Shown here: positions 32,497-40,737 of the stretch, in pieces
Position numbering within the stretch: the stretch's first letter is position 1
How the letters are laid out: every line of letters starts with the position of its first letter
Assembly: GCF_003634455.1 (NCBI RefSeq)
Contig: NZ_RBLC01000001.1
Location: 992,001-1,056,000 of the forward strand
Length of the DNA stretch: 64,000 nt
Direction: 5' to 3'
Source: Flavobacterium endophyticum
GTDB lineage: Bacteria > Bacteroidota > Bacteroidia > Flavobacteriales > Flavobacteriaceae
The notes under the pieces: generated by a model
Told to the model about the DNA's origin: nothing
The model's input: the letters and a program-made list of their open reading frames with translations, nothing else
Database searches by the model: none
Program-made: the position numbers and the translations under genes

Positions 32497-32526
32497 TTTA
32501 GGATTTATGATTTTAGATTTAGGATT
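32495..32526. repeat. Left heptamer array of the inverted-repeat cassette
   Basis: Reading inward (plus strand), four heptamers GATTTAG, GATTTAT, GATTTTA, GATTTAG followed by GATT. It overlaps the expected start-codon region of queG and begins four bases after the stop of the four-helix-bundle pseudogene. Confidence 0.8.
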
Positions 32527-32527
32527 A

Positions 32528-32886
32528 TCATTCGTTTAGACGAGATTTTATCTTTTTTATTGTGCTGACGAAGATTGCGGTTAGTTCGTTGCCTTCTTTC
32601 CAGAGTACATTTAGTTCGGAGTCATCCATCCATTTTTTCTCTTGCATGATTTCCAGCCAAAATAACGTTTCGTCGACTTCTTCAATAACTATAGCCATTT
32701 TAGAAATAAACTCCCTATCGCTTCTTGCCCTGCATACGGCTCTATAATTAGCTCCTCCGAAGTACCGCTTCTGACAATCTGGTTAGCAACAGTTCTTCCT
32801 GATATTGAGTTTGGTAATTTTTCTACCACATCAATTATCCGCAAAGAAAATTTCTTTGTTTTTGTTTTTAATTCTTCCGAGGTCAT
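32528..32886 (-). pseudogene. Four-helix-bundle protein (23S rRNA intervening-sequence family), single-base frameshift
   Basis: The N-terminal frame begins at ATG 32886 (MTSEELKTKTKKF) and is conserved to RSGTS; near 32757 one base is missing (TCGGAGGAGC where a codon GTN is expected), and the rest continues in the next frame: GANYRAVCRARSDREF, SKMAIVIEEVDETLFWLE, ending KIKSRLNE with stop TGA at 32528. Restoring one base gives 119 residues, the family's normal length. This family is best known from intervening sequences in 23S rRNA genes and as the accessory variability determinant in diversity-generating retroelements; its function is unclear. A sequencing error is possible. Confidence 0.8.
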
Positions 32887-32943
32887 GTACATTCTTTTTA
32901 AATGGCTTATATCGTATCTCTTCAAACAAACAGCTTCAACATC

Positions 32944-32968
32944 AATCCTAAATCCTAAATCCTAAATT
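32944..32968. repeat. Right heptamer array of the inverted-repeat cassette
   Basis: Minus strand reading inward: AATTTAG, GATTTAG, GATTTAG, GATT (three heptamers), the inverted counterpart of 32495-32526. It begins on the last base of the ruvB stop codon TGA. Confidence 0.8.
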
Positions 32969-33990
32969 CAAAAAAGACCACCTTGAATATTCGTCCTGAT
33001 TTTCCCTAAATGCTTATAGGCTTTCTCCGTTACTTCTCTTCCTCTCGGCGTTCTCATGATAAAACCTTCTTGAATCAAGAACGGTTCGTACACTTCTTCT
33101 ATGGTTTCGCCGCTTTCGGAAACAGCGGTTGCCAAAGTAGACAGTCCAACCGGACCTCCTTTGAATTTATCAATAATAGTCGTCAGGATTTTATTGTCCA
33201 TTTCGTCAAGGCCGTGGGCATCGACATGGAGTGCTTTTAAGGAAAAGCGAGCTATTTCGATATCGATCTTTCCGTTGCCTTTGATCTGTGCAAAATCTCG
33301 GACCCTACGCAGTAATGCGTTGGCAATACGCGGAGTACCTCGGCTACGGCCCGCAATTTCGATGGCGGCTTCCATGGTAATCGGCATTTTTAGGATGGCC
33401 GAGCTTCTTTCGACAATAGCGGTCAGAAGTTCTGTCGTATAATATTGCAGTCGGCTTTGGATTCCGAAACGGGCACGCATCGGTGCGGTTAGCAATCCGG
33501 AACGTGTTGTAGCTCCGACAAGCGTAAATGGATTCAGATTCAACTGAACGGTCCTTGCATTCGGACCTGACTCAATCATGATATCAATCTTGAAGTCTTC
33601 CATAGCCGAATAGAGATATTCTTCGACAATCGGGCTCAGACGGTGAATCTCATCAATAAAAAGCACATCGCGTTCTTCTAGATTGGTAAGCAATCCTGCC
33701 AAGTCGCCCGGCTTGTCCAACACAGGGCCTGACGTAATCTTGATGCCCACCCCTAATTCATTGGCCAAGATATTCGCCAATGTAGTTTTTCCCAAACCCG
33801 GAGGTCCGTGAAAAAGTGTATGGTCAAGTGCTTCGCTTCTAAGATTGGCGGCCTGTACAAATACTTTCAGGTTTTCCAATACCTGTTCCTGTCCTGTGAA
33901 ATCATCAAAGGAGAGCGGCCTTAATTTTTTCTCTAAATCAAGTTCTTCGGGATTGTAGTTGCTGTTTGTTGGATCTAGATTCGTATTCAT
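32968..33990 (-). CDS. ruvB: Holliday junction DNA helicase RuvB
   Basis: A 340-residue AAA+ ATPase of normal length: Walker [10 protein letters not shown], Walker B FIDEIHRL, sensor ATTRSG, arginine finger MRARFG, and a C-terminal winged helix (about 260-335). With RuvA it drives branch migration at Holliday junctions. Its TGA stop is adjacent to the right edge of the heptamer cassette. A TATCTTTG element ends only four bases before the ATG, so the mRNA may be leaderless or nearly so. queG probably followed it directly in the ancestor. Confidence 0.97.
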   Translation of the reverse strand: MNTNLDPTNSNYNPEELDLEKKLRPLSFDDFTGQEQVLENLKVFVQAANLRSEALDHTLFHGPPGLGKTTLANILANELGVGIKITSGPVLDKPGDLAGLLTNLEERDVLFIDEIHRLSPIVEEYLYSAMEDFKIDIMIESGPNARTVQLNLNPFTLVGATTRSGLLTAPMRARFGIQSRLQYYTTELLTAIVERSSAILKMPITMEAAIEIAGRSRGTPRIANALLRRVRDFAQIKGNGKIDIEIARFSLKALHVDAHGLDEMDNKILTTIIDKFKGGPVGLSTLATAVSESGETIEEVYEPFLIQEGFIMRTPRGREVTEKAYKHLGKIRTNIQGGLF

Positions 33991-33994
33991 CTGG

Positions 33995-34002
33995 CAAAGA
34001 TA
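33995..34002 (-). promoter_or_regulatory. Putative -7 promoter element immediately before ruvB
   Basis: TATCTTTG on the minus strand matches TAnnTTTG and ends four bases before the ruvB ATG. The -33 position has TTC instead of TTG. The short distance suggests a leaderless transcript. Confidence 0.4.
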
Positions 34003-34031
34003 GAGAAAATGTTGATTTGAGAATTTGCTTA

Positions 34032-34343
34032 TTAGCCGACATTATAGCCTTTGGCTAAAATAGATTGCCATTCTGGATGTCTTTTTAGGTAAGCGGCTAC
34101 AAACGGACAAAGGGGTGCTAAAGTATAGCCGTTGTCTTTGATGTAGTTCAGGGCTTTTTCGACCATGCTTCCTCCTACTCCCTTGCCTTCTAAAGATTTT
34201 GGGACTTCGGTATGGGTAAGGTACATGATGTTGTCTTTGTTGATGATGTATTCAATAAAGGCGGTATGATTTTCGACTTCCATCTCAAATCTTCTTTTGT
34301 CTGGATTTTTCACTAATTCTATAGCAGCATATTTATCGCTCAT
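34032..34343 (-). CDS. GNAT family N-acetyltransferase, YjdJ type
   Basis: Starting at ATG 34343 ([13 protein letters not shown]) it has 103 residues, the size of the small YjdJ-like Gcn5-related acetyltransferases; upstream codons to a TTG give an improbable extension. The acetyl-CoA loop is visible as [16 protein letters not shown] (Q/RxxGxG/A type), followed by [21 protein letters not shown], the conserved end of the family with its cysteine. The substrate is unknown. It lies alone between the divergent permease and ruvB. Confidence in family is high, in start good. Confidence 0.88.
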   Translation of the reverse strand: MSDKYAAIELVKNPDKRRFEMEVENHTAFIEYIINKDNIMYLTHTEVPKSLEGKGVGGSMVEKALNYIKDNGYTLAPLCPFVAAYLKRHPEWQSILAKGYNVG

Positions 34344-34459
34344 GGTAAAAATTTTAAGTTTATAGGTATGAGGAAAGGTACACAAAAAATGACTTCTATC
34401 AAAATAAGGATTTTTTAATATCTTTAACAGAAATTAACAAGCTAACCTTAAACTTTTAT

Positions 34460-35881
34460 ATGGAAAACCCGCAAGAAGACAATCATTTAAAACGAGAATT
34501 AGGATTATTGGATGGAACCATGCTGGTCGTTGGTTCGATGATCGGTTCGGGAATCTTTATCGTAAGTGCAGATATCGCCAGACAGGTGGGTTCGGCCGGA
34601 TGGCTGACCTTGATCTGGGTCATTTCTGGATTGATAACCGTCATCGCTGCCGTAAGCTACGGAGAGTTGAGCTCGATGTTTCCGAAAGCTGGCGGACAAT
34701 ATGTCTATCTAAAAGAGGCTTACAACAAGCTGATCGCGTTTTTATATGGCTGGAGTTTCTTTGCGGTAATCCAAACGGGTACCATTGCGGCTGTTGGTGT
34801 TGCCTTTTCTAAATTTGCGGCGTATCTGTATGAGCCTTTGAGCGATGAGAATATCTTGTTGTCTATCGGTTCCTTTCAATTGAATGCGGCACAGATTGTT
34901 TCTATTATTACTATTATTATTCTAACGTATATCAACAGCCGAGGCGTAAAAAACAGCAAGACGTTGCAGACCGTCTTGACCATTATCAAAATCTTGTCTT
35001 TACTGGGGCTGGTTGTCTTTGGACTGCTACTTGCTGCCAAAGCAGATATCTGGAACGCGAATTGGGCGGATGCATGGAATACGAAATCATTTGATGCGAA
35101 ATCGGGTTCTTGGCTGCCGATTAGCGGTACTGCCTTGATTACTGGAATTTCGGCCGCTATGGTGGGTTCTTTGTTTTCGAGCGATGCCTGGAATGGCGTG
35201 ACGTTTATTGCGGGAGAGATGAAAAATCCGAAACGCAATGTAGGATTGAGCTTGTTCTTGGGCACTTTTATCGTGACGATTCTGTATATCTTGGCGAACC
35301 TGATGTATCTTGCCGTGGTTCCGTTTGAAGAGATTGCTTTTGCTAAGTCGGACAGGGTTGCGGTAGTGGCTTCTACTTATATTTTTGGAAACATCGGTAC
35401 CTTGATTATCGCGATCATGATCATGATTTCGACTTTTGCTTGTAATAATGGCTTGATTATGGCTGGCGCAAGGGTTTATTATACAATGGCAAAAGATGGA
35501 TTGTTTTTCAAGAAAGCGGCTGTGTTGAATATGGCCAGTGTTCCGGCTTGGGCTTTATGGGCACAATGCATTTGGGCTTCGGCTTTATGCTTGACAGGGA
35601 AATATGGCGCCTTGTTAGACTTCGTGATGATTATCGTCATCATCTTTTATATCTTGACGATTTACGGAATCTTTATTCTTAGAAAGAAAATGCCGGATGC
35701 CGAAAGGCCTTATAAAGCTTTTGGCTATCCGTTCTTGCCGATGCTTTATATCATCGCGGCTTCTGCTTTATGTATTTCGCTTTTGATTACGAGGTTTGAG
35801 ACTTGCGGCTGGGGCGTATTGATTATGCTGGCAGGGATTCCTGTTTATTATTTTACAAAGCCAAAGACGGAAGAAGATTAA
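34460..35881 (+). CDS. Amino acid permease (APC superfamily)
   Basis: A 473-residue transporter with about 12 transmembrane helices. Helix 1 contains the broken-helix GSMIGSGIF motif of LAT-like/APC transporters, and helix 6 the segment SSDAWNGVTFIAGEMKNP, where substrate contacts form. It probably exchanges or imports amino acids; specificity is not visible. It is followed after 6 bases by the DUF2071 gene, so the two are likely cotranscribed. A weak TATCTTTA element (34419-34426) lies upstream. Confidence 0.92.
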   Translation: MENPQEDNHLKRELGLLDGTMLVVGSMIGSGIFIVSADIARQVGSAGWLTLIWVISGLITVIAAVSYGELSSMFPKAGGQYVYLKEAYNKLIAFLYGWSFFAVIQTGTIAAVGVAFSKFAAYLYEPLSDENILLSIGSFQLNAAQIVSIITIIILTYINSRGVKNSKTLQTVLTIIKILSLLGLVVFGLLLAAKADIWNANWADAWNTKSFDAKSGSWLPISGTALITGISAAMVGSLFSSDAWNGVTFIAGEMKNPKRNVGLSLFLGTFIVTILYILANLMYLAVVPFEEIAFAKSDRVAVVASTYIFGNIGTLIIAIMIMISTFACNNGLIMAGARVYYTMAKDGLFFKKAAVLNMASVPAWALWAQCIWASALCLTGKYGALLDFVMIIVIIFYILTIYGIFILRKKMPDAERPYKAFGYPFLPMLYIIAASALCISLLITRFETCGWGVLIMLAGIPVYYFTKPKTEED

Positions 35882-35887
35882 TCTGGG

Positions 35888-36610
35888 ATGAAACTAAAGG
35901 AAATTTTAGAACAGACTTCGCATCGGCCTTGGGAAATTCCAAAAGGCGGCTGGCGATTTTATCAAGAATGGAATGATGTTTTATTTTTACATTGGCAAGT
36001 AGATTTAGAAGAGCTAAAAAGGTTTGTGCCAAAAGAATTGGAAATCGATTTGTTTGAAGGCAAGCCTTGGGTTTCTATAGTTGCTTTTGCAATGGAAGAT
36101 ATTCGCCCCAGATATATGCCTGCTTTTACGCCAATTTCAAACTTTTTAGAAATCAATGTTCGCACATATATCAAGACAAAAGACAAATCGGGAGTTTATT
36201 TTCTCAGTATGGAAGGCGGGAAAATCTTATCTTGTAAAGTAGCAAAGCTTATCTCTAGGCTTCCTTATCGCTATTCAAAAATAAAACGAGAAAAGGAATT
36301 TTACCGTTCTATGAATAGCGAATTTGGTGATGAATTAGACATCTTGTTTAAAATAGGAAAGCCTCTCTACAAAACAGATCTAGATCGATGGCTGACAGAA
36401 CGGTATGCTCTTTTTCAAAACGACGGAGGCTACATCAACGAATATGAAATTCATCATCAAGAATGGCCTATGAATGAGTCAGTGATTGAAAACATCACAT
36501 TATCTTATCCGAGATTCGAAAAACTGATTGGAAGAAAACCTGATTTAGCTAATTATTCTAAAGGTGTAGAGGTTATCGCTTGGGGAAAGAAAAAAACACC
36601 TAAAAATTAA
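35888..36610 (+). CDS. YqjF family protein (DUF2071)
   Basis: A 240-residue DUF2071/YqjF protein: the family pattern FLHWQVDLEELKRFVPKEL, then GKPWVSIVAFAMEDIRP, NVRTYIK, GVYFLSMEGG and the closing HHQEWPM strand are all in place. The fold is related to acetoacetate decarboxylase, but YqjF proteins have no established reaction. It is cytoplasmic, with no signal or membrane segments. The start is the ATG six bases after the permease stop, implying an operon. It ends 14 bases before the convergent sigma factor gene. Confidence 0.88.
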   Translation: MKLKEILEQTSHRPWEIPKGGWRFYQEWNDVLFLHWQVDLEELKRFVPKELEIDLFEGKPWVSIVAFAMEDIRPRYMPAFTPISNFLEINVRTYIKTKDKSGVYFLSMEGGKILSCKVAKLISRLPYRYSKIKREKEFYRSMNSEFGDELDILFKIGKPLYKTDLDRWLTERYALFQNDGGYINEYEIHHQEWPMNESVIENITLSYPRFEKLIGRKPDLANYSKGVEVIAWGKKKTPKN

Positions 36611-36624
36611 CTTGCTACTACACA

Positions 36625-37854
36625 CTATACTTTAAATCGATCAATACTTTTAGCTATTGTTGTTTTATCTGCTTCCGAGATGGCCAATTTCAATGCATTT
36701 TGAAAATGAGCTAAGGCTTTCTTGTTATCAAGACCAGTATGCAGGTGGCCTAACAGAGAATGATAAAAATGATTGTCTGTTAGCTGTAGTTTTTCTGCTT
36801 CTTGTATCGCTTGCTGCTTGCCATGCACTTTTGCCAGCGCAAAGGTTCGGTTGAGTGCGGCTATGGGCGAATATTCTAAAATAAGCAGGCTGTTGTATAG
36901 CTGCAAGATGTTGTCCCACTTTTCAAGTGTATCTTCTTTCTGCGTATGCCAATAGGCAATTCCTGCTTCGAGATGGTATTTTGTTACGCTGTTTCCGGTG
37001 GAAGCTTGGTTTAGGAAATGGGCTCCTTGAAAGATCAGGTCTTGGTTCCAGCGGGTTTCATCTTGGTCTTCGTATAAAATGGTTTCGCCATTTTCGTTAG
37101 TTCGTGCATCAAATCGGGACGAATGGAAACTCATCAGCGAAAGCAGCGCATTTACGGATGGCCTGTTGGTTGTTTTGTTTTCGATAAGAAGGAAAGTCAG
37201 CCGCATCGCTTCGGCACATAAGTCTTTGCGCAAGATGGTATTTTGGGAAGTCGAATAATAACCTTCGGAAAACAACAGATATAAGGTCGTCAGCACCGGC
37301 TCTAGTCTTTCGTTAATTTCTGCTATTGTAGGCTGTTCGATCTTGATGTTCTCTGCTTTCAGTTTTTCTTTGGCCCTGTTGATTCTTTTGTAGATTACTT
37401 CTTTATTGGTCAGGAACGCATCGGCAATTTCTTGGATTCCAAAACCGCAAAGCAGGTTCAAGGCCAAGGCTATTTGTGATTCTGCAGAGATATTAGGATT
37501 GCATACGGCAAAAATCATGGCCAGCTGGCTGTCGCTGATATTTTTGGCGGACAGGTCGACAACGAGTTCTTCAGACTTTTCAGAAGCATACTTTACTTCG
37601 GGCGAAAGCTTTTGGTCGAAAAAAGCATCCCTCTTGAGGTAGTTTTTGGTCTTATTTTTTGCAACGGTATAGAGCCAAGCGGTCGGGTTTTCTGGAATAC
37701 CTTTTAAGCTCCAGGTTTCGGTTGCTGCCAAAAACGTATCGCTGACAATGTCTTCAGCAATTTCGATATGCTTGATTCCAAACAAATAACAGAGTACCGA
37801 AACTATCTTTCGGTACTCTGTCCTGAATAAATTGTGCAAGAGCTGGTCTTCCAT
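36625..37854 (-). CDS. ECF-type RNA polymerase sigma factor, ECF42 group
   Basis: A 409-residue sigma factor, more than twice the size of a simple ECF sigma. Residues about 1-170 hold sigma region 2 (NLFRTEYRKIVSVLCYLFG...EDIVSDTFLAATETW) and region 4 (LCGFGIQEIADAFLTNKEVIYKRINRAKEKL). Residues about 185-409 are the DUF6596/TPR-like domain (LYLLFSEGYY, then ILEYSPIAALNRTFALAKV) that defines ECF42, which is thought to replace an anti-sigma factor in control. It lies 11 bases downstream of a YciI/DGPF protein, the established genomic partner of ECF42. Confidence 0.9.
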   Translation of the reverse strand: MEDQLLHNLFRTEYRKIVSVLCYLFGIKHIEIAEDIVSDTFLAATETWSLKGIPENPTAWLYTVAKNKTKNYLKRDAFFDQKLSPEVKYASEKSEELVVDLSAKNISDSQLAMIFAVCNPNISAESQIALALNLLCGFGIQEIADAFLTNKEVIYKRINRAKEKLKAENIKIEQPTIAEINERLEPVLTTLYLLFSEGYYSTSQNTILRKDLCAEAMRLTFLLIENKTTNRPSVNALLSLMSFHSSRFDARTNENGETILYEDQDETRWNQDLIFQGAHFLNQASTGNSVTKYHLEAGIAYWHTQKEDTLEKWDNILQLYNSLLILEYSPIAALNRTFALAKVHGKQQAIQEAEKLQLTDNHFYHSLLGHLHTGLDNKKALAHFQNALKLAISEADKTTIAKSIDRFKV

Positions 37855-37865
37855 TTATTCTGCTA

Positions 37866-38213
37866 TTACTCTGTCGGAATTGCCATTCGTACTTCTACAG
37901 TGGCTCCCCATTTTAAGATCGGACATCCTTTCGCGATTTCAACTGCTTCGTCATAATCTTTAGCTCTAATAAGAAACAAGCCTCCGACAGATTCTTTTAT
38001 TTCGGCATAAGGTCCGTTGGTTACTAGATTGTCTTGCTTTACGACTCTTCCGTCAGCATCCCATCGCTTTGGAGGGCTCACCAATTTGTTTTGGGCGGCA
38101 ATACCTCCAATCCAGTCTTGAAAAGGCTTGATAGCAGCTTGCATTTGCTCTGGGGACGGCACAGCGTCTTTGCTGACCATATCTCTTCTGATAATTAATA
38201 CAAATTCGTTCAT
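37866..38213 (-). CDS. YciI family (DGPF domain) protein
   Basis: A 115-residue YCII-related protein with the ferredoxin-like pattern: EFVLIIRRD, WIGGIAAQNKLV, DGRVVKQDNLVTNGPYAEIKESVGG and FLIRAKDYDEAVEIAKGCP. DGPF proteins are the usual neighbours of ECF42 sigma factors and are probably targets or partners in the same stress response; the reaction is unknown. It sits between the AhpD-like gene (50-base gap) and the sigma gene (11-base gap). Confidence 0.9.
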   Translation of the reverse strand: MNEFVLIIRRDMVSKDAVPSPEQMQAAIKPFQDWIGGIAAQNKLVSPPKRWDADGRVVKQDNLVTNGPYAEIKESVGGLFLIRAKDYDEAVEIAKGCPILKWGATVEVRMAIPTE

Positions 38214-38263
38214 CTTGTTATTTTTTGTGGTTCTTAAAAGTAATAAATGTTTCTAACTTGGAA

Positions 38264-38716
38264 TCACCCAAATTGACCGACTTTGTAAGTTCCTACGCCG
38301 TGAGGGAATGCAATGTTGATTCGGTTCCAAGTATTGATTGTTGTAATCGCCAGCGTCAGGTCGATGAATTCTTGTTCTGAAAATTGCGCCGCTGCCTCAG
38401 CATACACGGCATCGGTCACCTCGCATTTTGTTACGGCTTCGGCCCAAGCAAATGCGGCTCTTTCACGCTCGGTGTAATAGGGTGCTTCTCTCCAAGCACT
38501 CAAACCGTATAAGCGTTGTTCTGTTTCGCCTTTGGCACGGGCATCTTTTGAATGCATGTCTAAGCAATAGGCACAGCCGTTGATTTGTGATACTCTGAAG
38601 TACACCAATTCTAAAAGCTGTAGCTCTACAGGAGATTTTTTCAGATAAGCTCCGATACCGAAAAGCGTTTTCATTGCGTCTTGTCCTTTTACATGGACGT
38701 TGATTCTTTGTTCCAT
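38264..38716 (-). CDS. Carboxymuconolactone decarboxylase family protein (AhpD-like)
   Basis: I use ATG 38716 (MEQRINVHVKGQDAMKTL), giving 150 residues; upstream codons reach a TTG but do not look coding. The AhpD-type active site is clear: INGCAYCLDMHSKDARAKGE, with CxxCxxxH. AhpD-like proteins have peroxidase or alkylhydroperoxidase-related activity dependent on this CxxC. It is followed by YciI and the ECF42 sigma gene on the same strand, so the trio may form a stress module, though promoter consensus is absent here. Confidence 0.9.
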   Translation of the reverse strand: MEQRINVHVKGQDAMKTLFGIGAYLKKSPVELQLLELVYFRVSQINGCAYCLDMHSKDARAKGETEQRLYGLSAWREAPYYTERERAAFAWAEAVTKCEVTDAVYAEAAAQFSEQEFIDLTLAITTINTWNRINIAFPHGVGTYKVGQFG

Positions 38717-38835
38717 TTTATGTAAAGTTTTAATTGTTATATACTGTAATGACAATCGAGATTTTAAAATTGGACAAAACTTCAGAAAAAAAATACTCTT
38801 TTTTTTGAATTGTCCTGAATACGGGCGTTGGCGTC

Positions 38836-38872
38836 AAAAAAAAATCCGCTTCAATTGCTTGAAACGGATTTT
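38836..38872 (-). terminator. Terminator at the end of the actA-ctaD operon
   Basis: Stem AAAATCCG-c-TTCAA paired with TTGAA-a-CGGATTTT (one C-A mismatch) across the loop TTGC, 38841-38872, with a T-run on the minus strand. It lies 20 bases after the ctaD stop. Confidence 0.75.
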
Positions 38873-38891
38873 TATAGTCTTTTTATATTGC

Positions 38892-40697
38892 TTATGAATG
38901 GTGAAGTTCTTCTTCGCCATCTTTCATCGGCACGGTTTGAGGAACAAAGTCATCATCAAAACCTGGCTTGCTGTAATCATAAGGCCATCTGTGAACTTCT
39001 GGAAGTTCTCCTGGCCAGTTTCCGTGGATGTGTTCTACTGGCGCAGTCCATTCCAACGTATTTGATCTCCAAGGGTTTTGAGGTGCTCTTTTTCCGTAGA
39101 AAATGCTTGAGAAGAAGTTCCAAAGGAAAACCAATTGGAAAGCTCCACCTACTAAAGCGAAAACAGTAATCAATACGTTTACGTTTTGCAAGTCATCAAA
39201 CAACGGGAATGCAGTATTAGTATAGTAACGTCTTGGAAGACCTGCCATACCGATAAAGTGCATTGGGAAGAATACTCCGTAAGCACAGATTGCAGTTACC
39301 CAGAAGTGAATATATCCTAAGTTTTTGTTTAGCATTCTACCGAACATTCTTGGGAACCAGTGGTAGATTCCAGCAAACATTCCGTAAAGTGCAGAGATAC
39401 CCATTACTAAGTGGAAATGCGCTACAACGAAATACGTATCGTGAACGTTGATGTCCAAAGTACTATCTCCAAGGATGATACCTGTCAAACCACCTGTGAT
39501 GAACGTAGAAACCAATCCGATAGAGAAAAGCATTGCAGGGTTCATCTGCAGATTACCTTTCCAGAGTGTCGTGATGTAGTTAAATGCTTTTACAGCAGAA
39601 GGAATTGCAATCAACAAGGTCGTGAATGTAAACACAGATCCTAAGAATGGGTTCATTCCTGAGATAAACATGTGGTGACCCCAAACGATAGTCGAAAGGA
39701 AAGCAATTGCTAATATAGAGGCAATCATCGCTCTGTAACCAAAGATTGGCTTACGAGAGTTGGTTGCAATAATTTCAGATGTGATACCAAGAGCTGGCAA
39801 TAATACGATATATACCTCAGGGTGACCTAAGAACCAGAACAAGTGCTCGAACAATACTGGCGAACCACCTTGGTAGTGCAATACTTCTCCAGCGATATAG
39901 ATATCAGAAAGGAAGAAAGAAGTACCGAAGCTTCTATCGAAAATCAATAATAATGCAGCAGATAATAATACTGGGAACGATACGATACCGATTACAGCAG
40001 TAATGAAGAAAGCCCAAATTGTAAGCGGCAATCTTGTCATAGACATACCTTTTGTTCTCAAGTTGATTACGGTTACTACGTAGTTCAATGATCCCATCAA
40101 AGAAGATGCGATGAAGATAGCCATAGAAACCAACCAAAGTGTCATACCTGTTCCTGATCCAGGGATTGCTTGTGGCAATGCCGAAAGCGGAGGATAGATT
40201 GTCCATCCTGCAGAAGCTGGTCCAGATTCAACGAAAAGAGAAATAACCATGATTACACTCGAAAGGAAGAATAACCAGTACGATATCATATTCATAAATC
40301 CAGAAGCCATATCACGTGCTCCAATTTGCAACGGAATCAAGAGGTTACTAAACGTACCACTCAAACCGGCTGTCAAAACAAAGAAGACCATGATCGTTCC
40401 GTGAATCGTAACCAAGGCAAGATATGCGTCGTTTCTCATAACTCCTCCTGGAGCGAATTTTTCACCAAGGAAAAATTTGAACACGCCAAAAGATTCTTCT
40501 GGCCAAGCCAATTGCATTCTGAAAAGCATTGACATTCCCACACCGATAACTCCCATGATGATACCAGTAATCAAATACTGTTTTGCAATCATCTTGTGAT
40601 CGATACTAAAGATATACTTCGTGATAAAGGTATCTTTATGGTGGTGTTCGTGTTCCTGATCGTGTCCGTGATCGTTATCGTGACCTACTGCTGACAT
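38892..40697 (-). CDS. ctaD: Cytochrome c oxidase subunit I
   Basis: A 601-residue heme-copper oxidase subunit I of the A type: WFLGHPEVYIVLLPALG (the His-Tyr pair of the heme a3-CuB centre), SRKPIFGYRAM, WGHHMFISGMNPFLG (CuB histidines), and HDTYFVVAHFHLVMG (heme ligands) are all present, with about twelve helices. It reduces O2 to water and pumps protons. The N terminus is unusually His-rich (GHDQEHEHHHK, seven His in 20 residues). It is the last gene in the actABCDEF-ctaC-ctaD operon and is followed by a terminator. Confidence 0.97.
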   Translation of the reverse strand: MSAVGHDNDHGHDQEHEHHHKDTFITKYIFSIDHKMIAKQYLITGIIMGVIGVGMSMLFRMQLAWPEESFGVFKFFLGEKFAPGGVMRNDAYLALVTIHGTIMVFFVLTAGLSGTFSNLLIPLQIGARDMASGFMNMISYWLFFLSSVIMVISLFVESGPASAGWTIYPPLSALPQAIPGSGTGMTLWLVSMAIFIASSLMGSLNYVVTVINLRTKGMSMTRLPLTIWAFFITAVIGIVSFPVLLSAALLLIFDRSFGTSFFLSDIYIAGEVLHYQGGSPVLFEHLFWFLGHPEVYIVLLPALGITSEIIATNSRKPIFGYRAMIASILAIAFLSTIVWGHHMFISGMNPFLGSVFTFTTLLIAIPSAVKAFNYITTLWKGNLQMNPAMLFSIGLVSTFITGGLTGIILGDSTLDINVHDTYFVVAHFHLVMGISALYGMFAGIYHWFPRMFGRMLNKNLGYIHFWVTAICAYGVFFPMHFIGMAGLPRRYYTNTAFPLFDDLQNVNVLITVFALVGGAFQLVFLWNFFSSIFYGKRAPQNPWRSNTLEWTAPVEHIHGNWPGELPEVHRWPYDYSKPGFDDDFVPQTVPMKDGEEELHHS

Positions 40698-40737
40698 ATA
40701 TTATAATTTAAATTTTATTTAAAAGATATACTTATTA

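Larger units (their letters stand above)
32495..32968. mobile_element. Cassette bounded by inverted (GATTTAG)n arrays, carrying a four-helix-bundle gene
   Basis: A 474-base segment lying between ruvB and queG. Both ends, read inward, are heptamer arrays (GATTTAG)n-GATT: left 32495-32526, right 32944-32968 as its inverse complement (AATTTAG,GATTTAG,GATTTAG,GATT). The interior is almost wholly a gene for a small four-helix-bundle protein of the 23S rRNA intervening-sequence/Avd-like family. The right array starts in the ruvB stop codon and the left array replaces the queG start region, so the cassette looks inserted precisely at the ruvB-queG junction. No transposase or reverse transcriptase is present; any mobility must come from elsewhere. 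The mobile status is inference. Confidence 0.5.

Noticed and set aside
32495..32968. Diversity-generating retroelement because of the Avd-like gene
   Set aside because: No reverse transcriptase, no template/variable repeat pair and no target gene are present; the arrays are inverted heptamers, unlike TR/VR.
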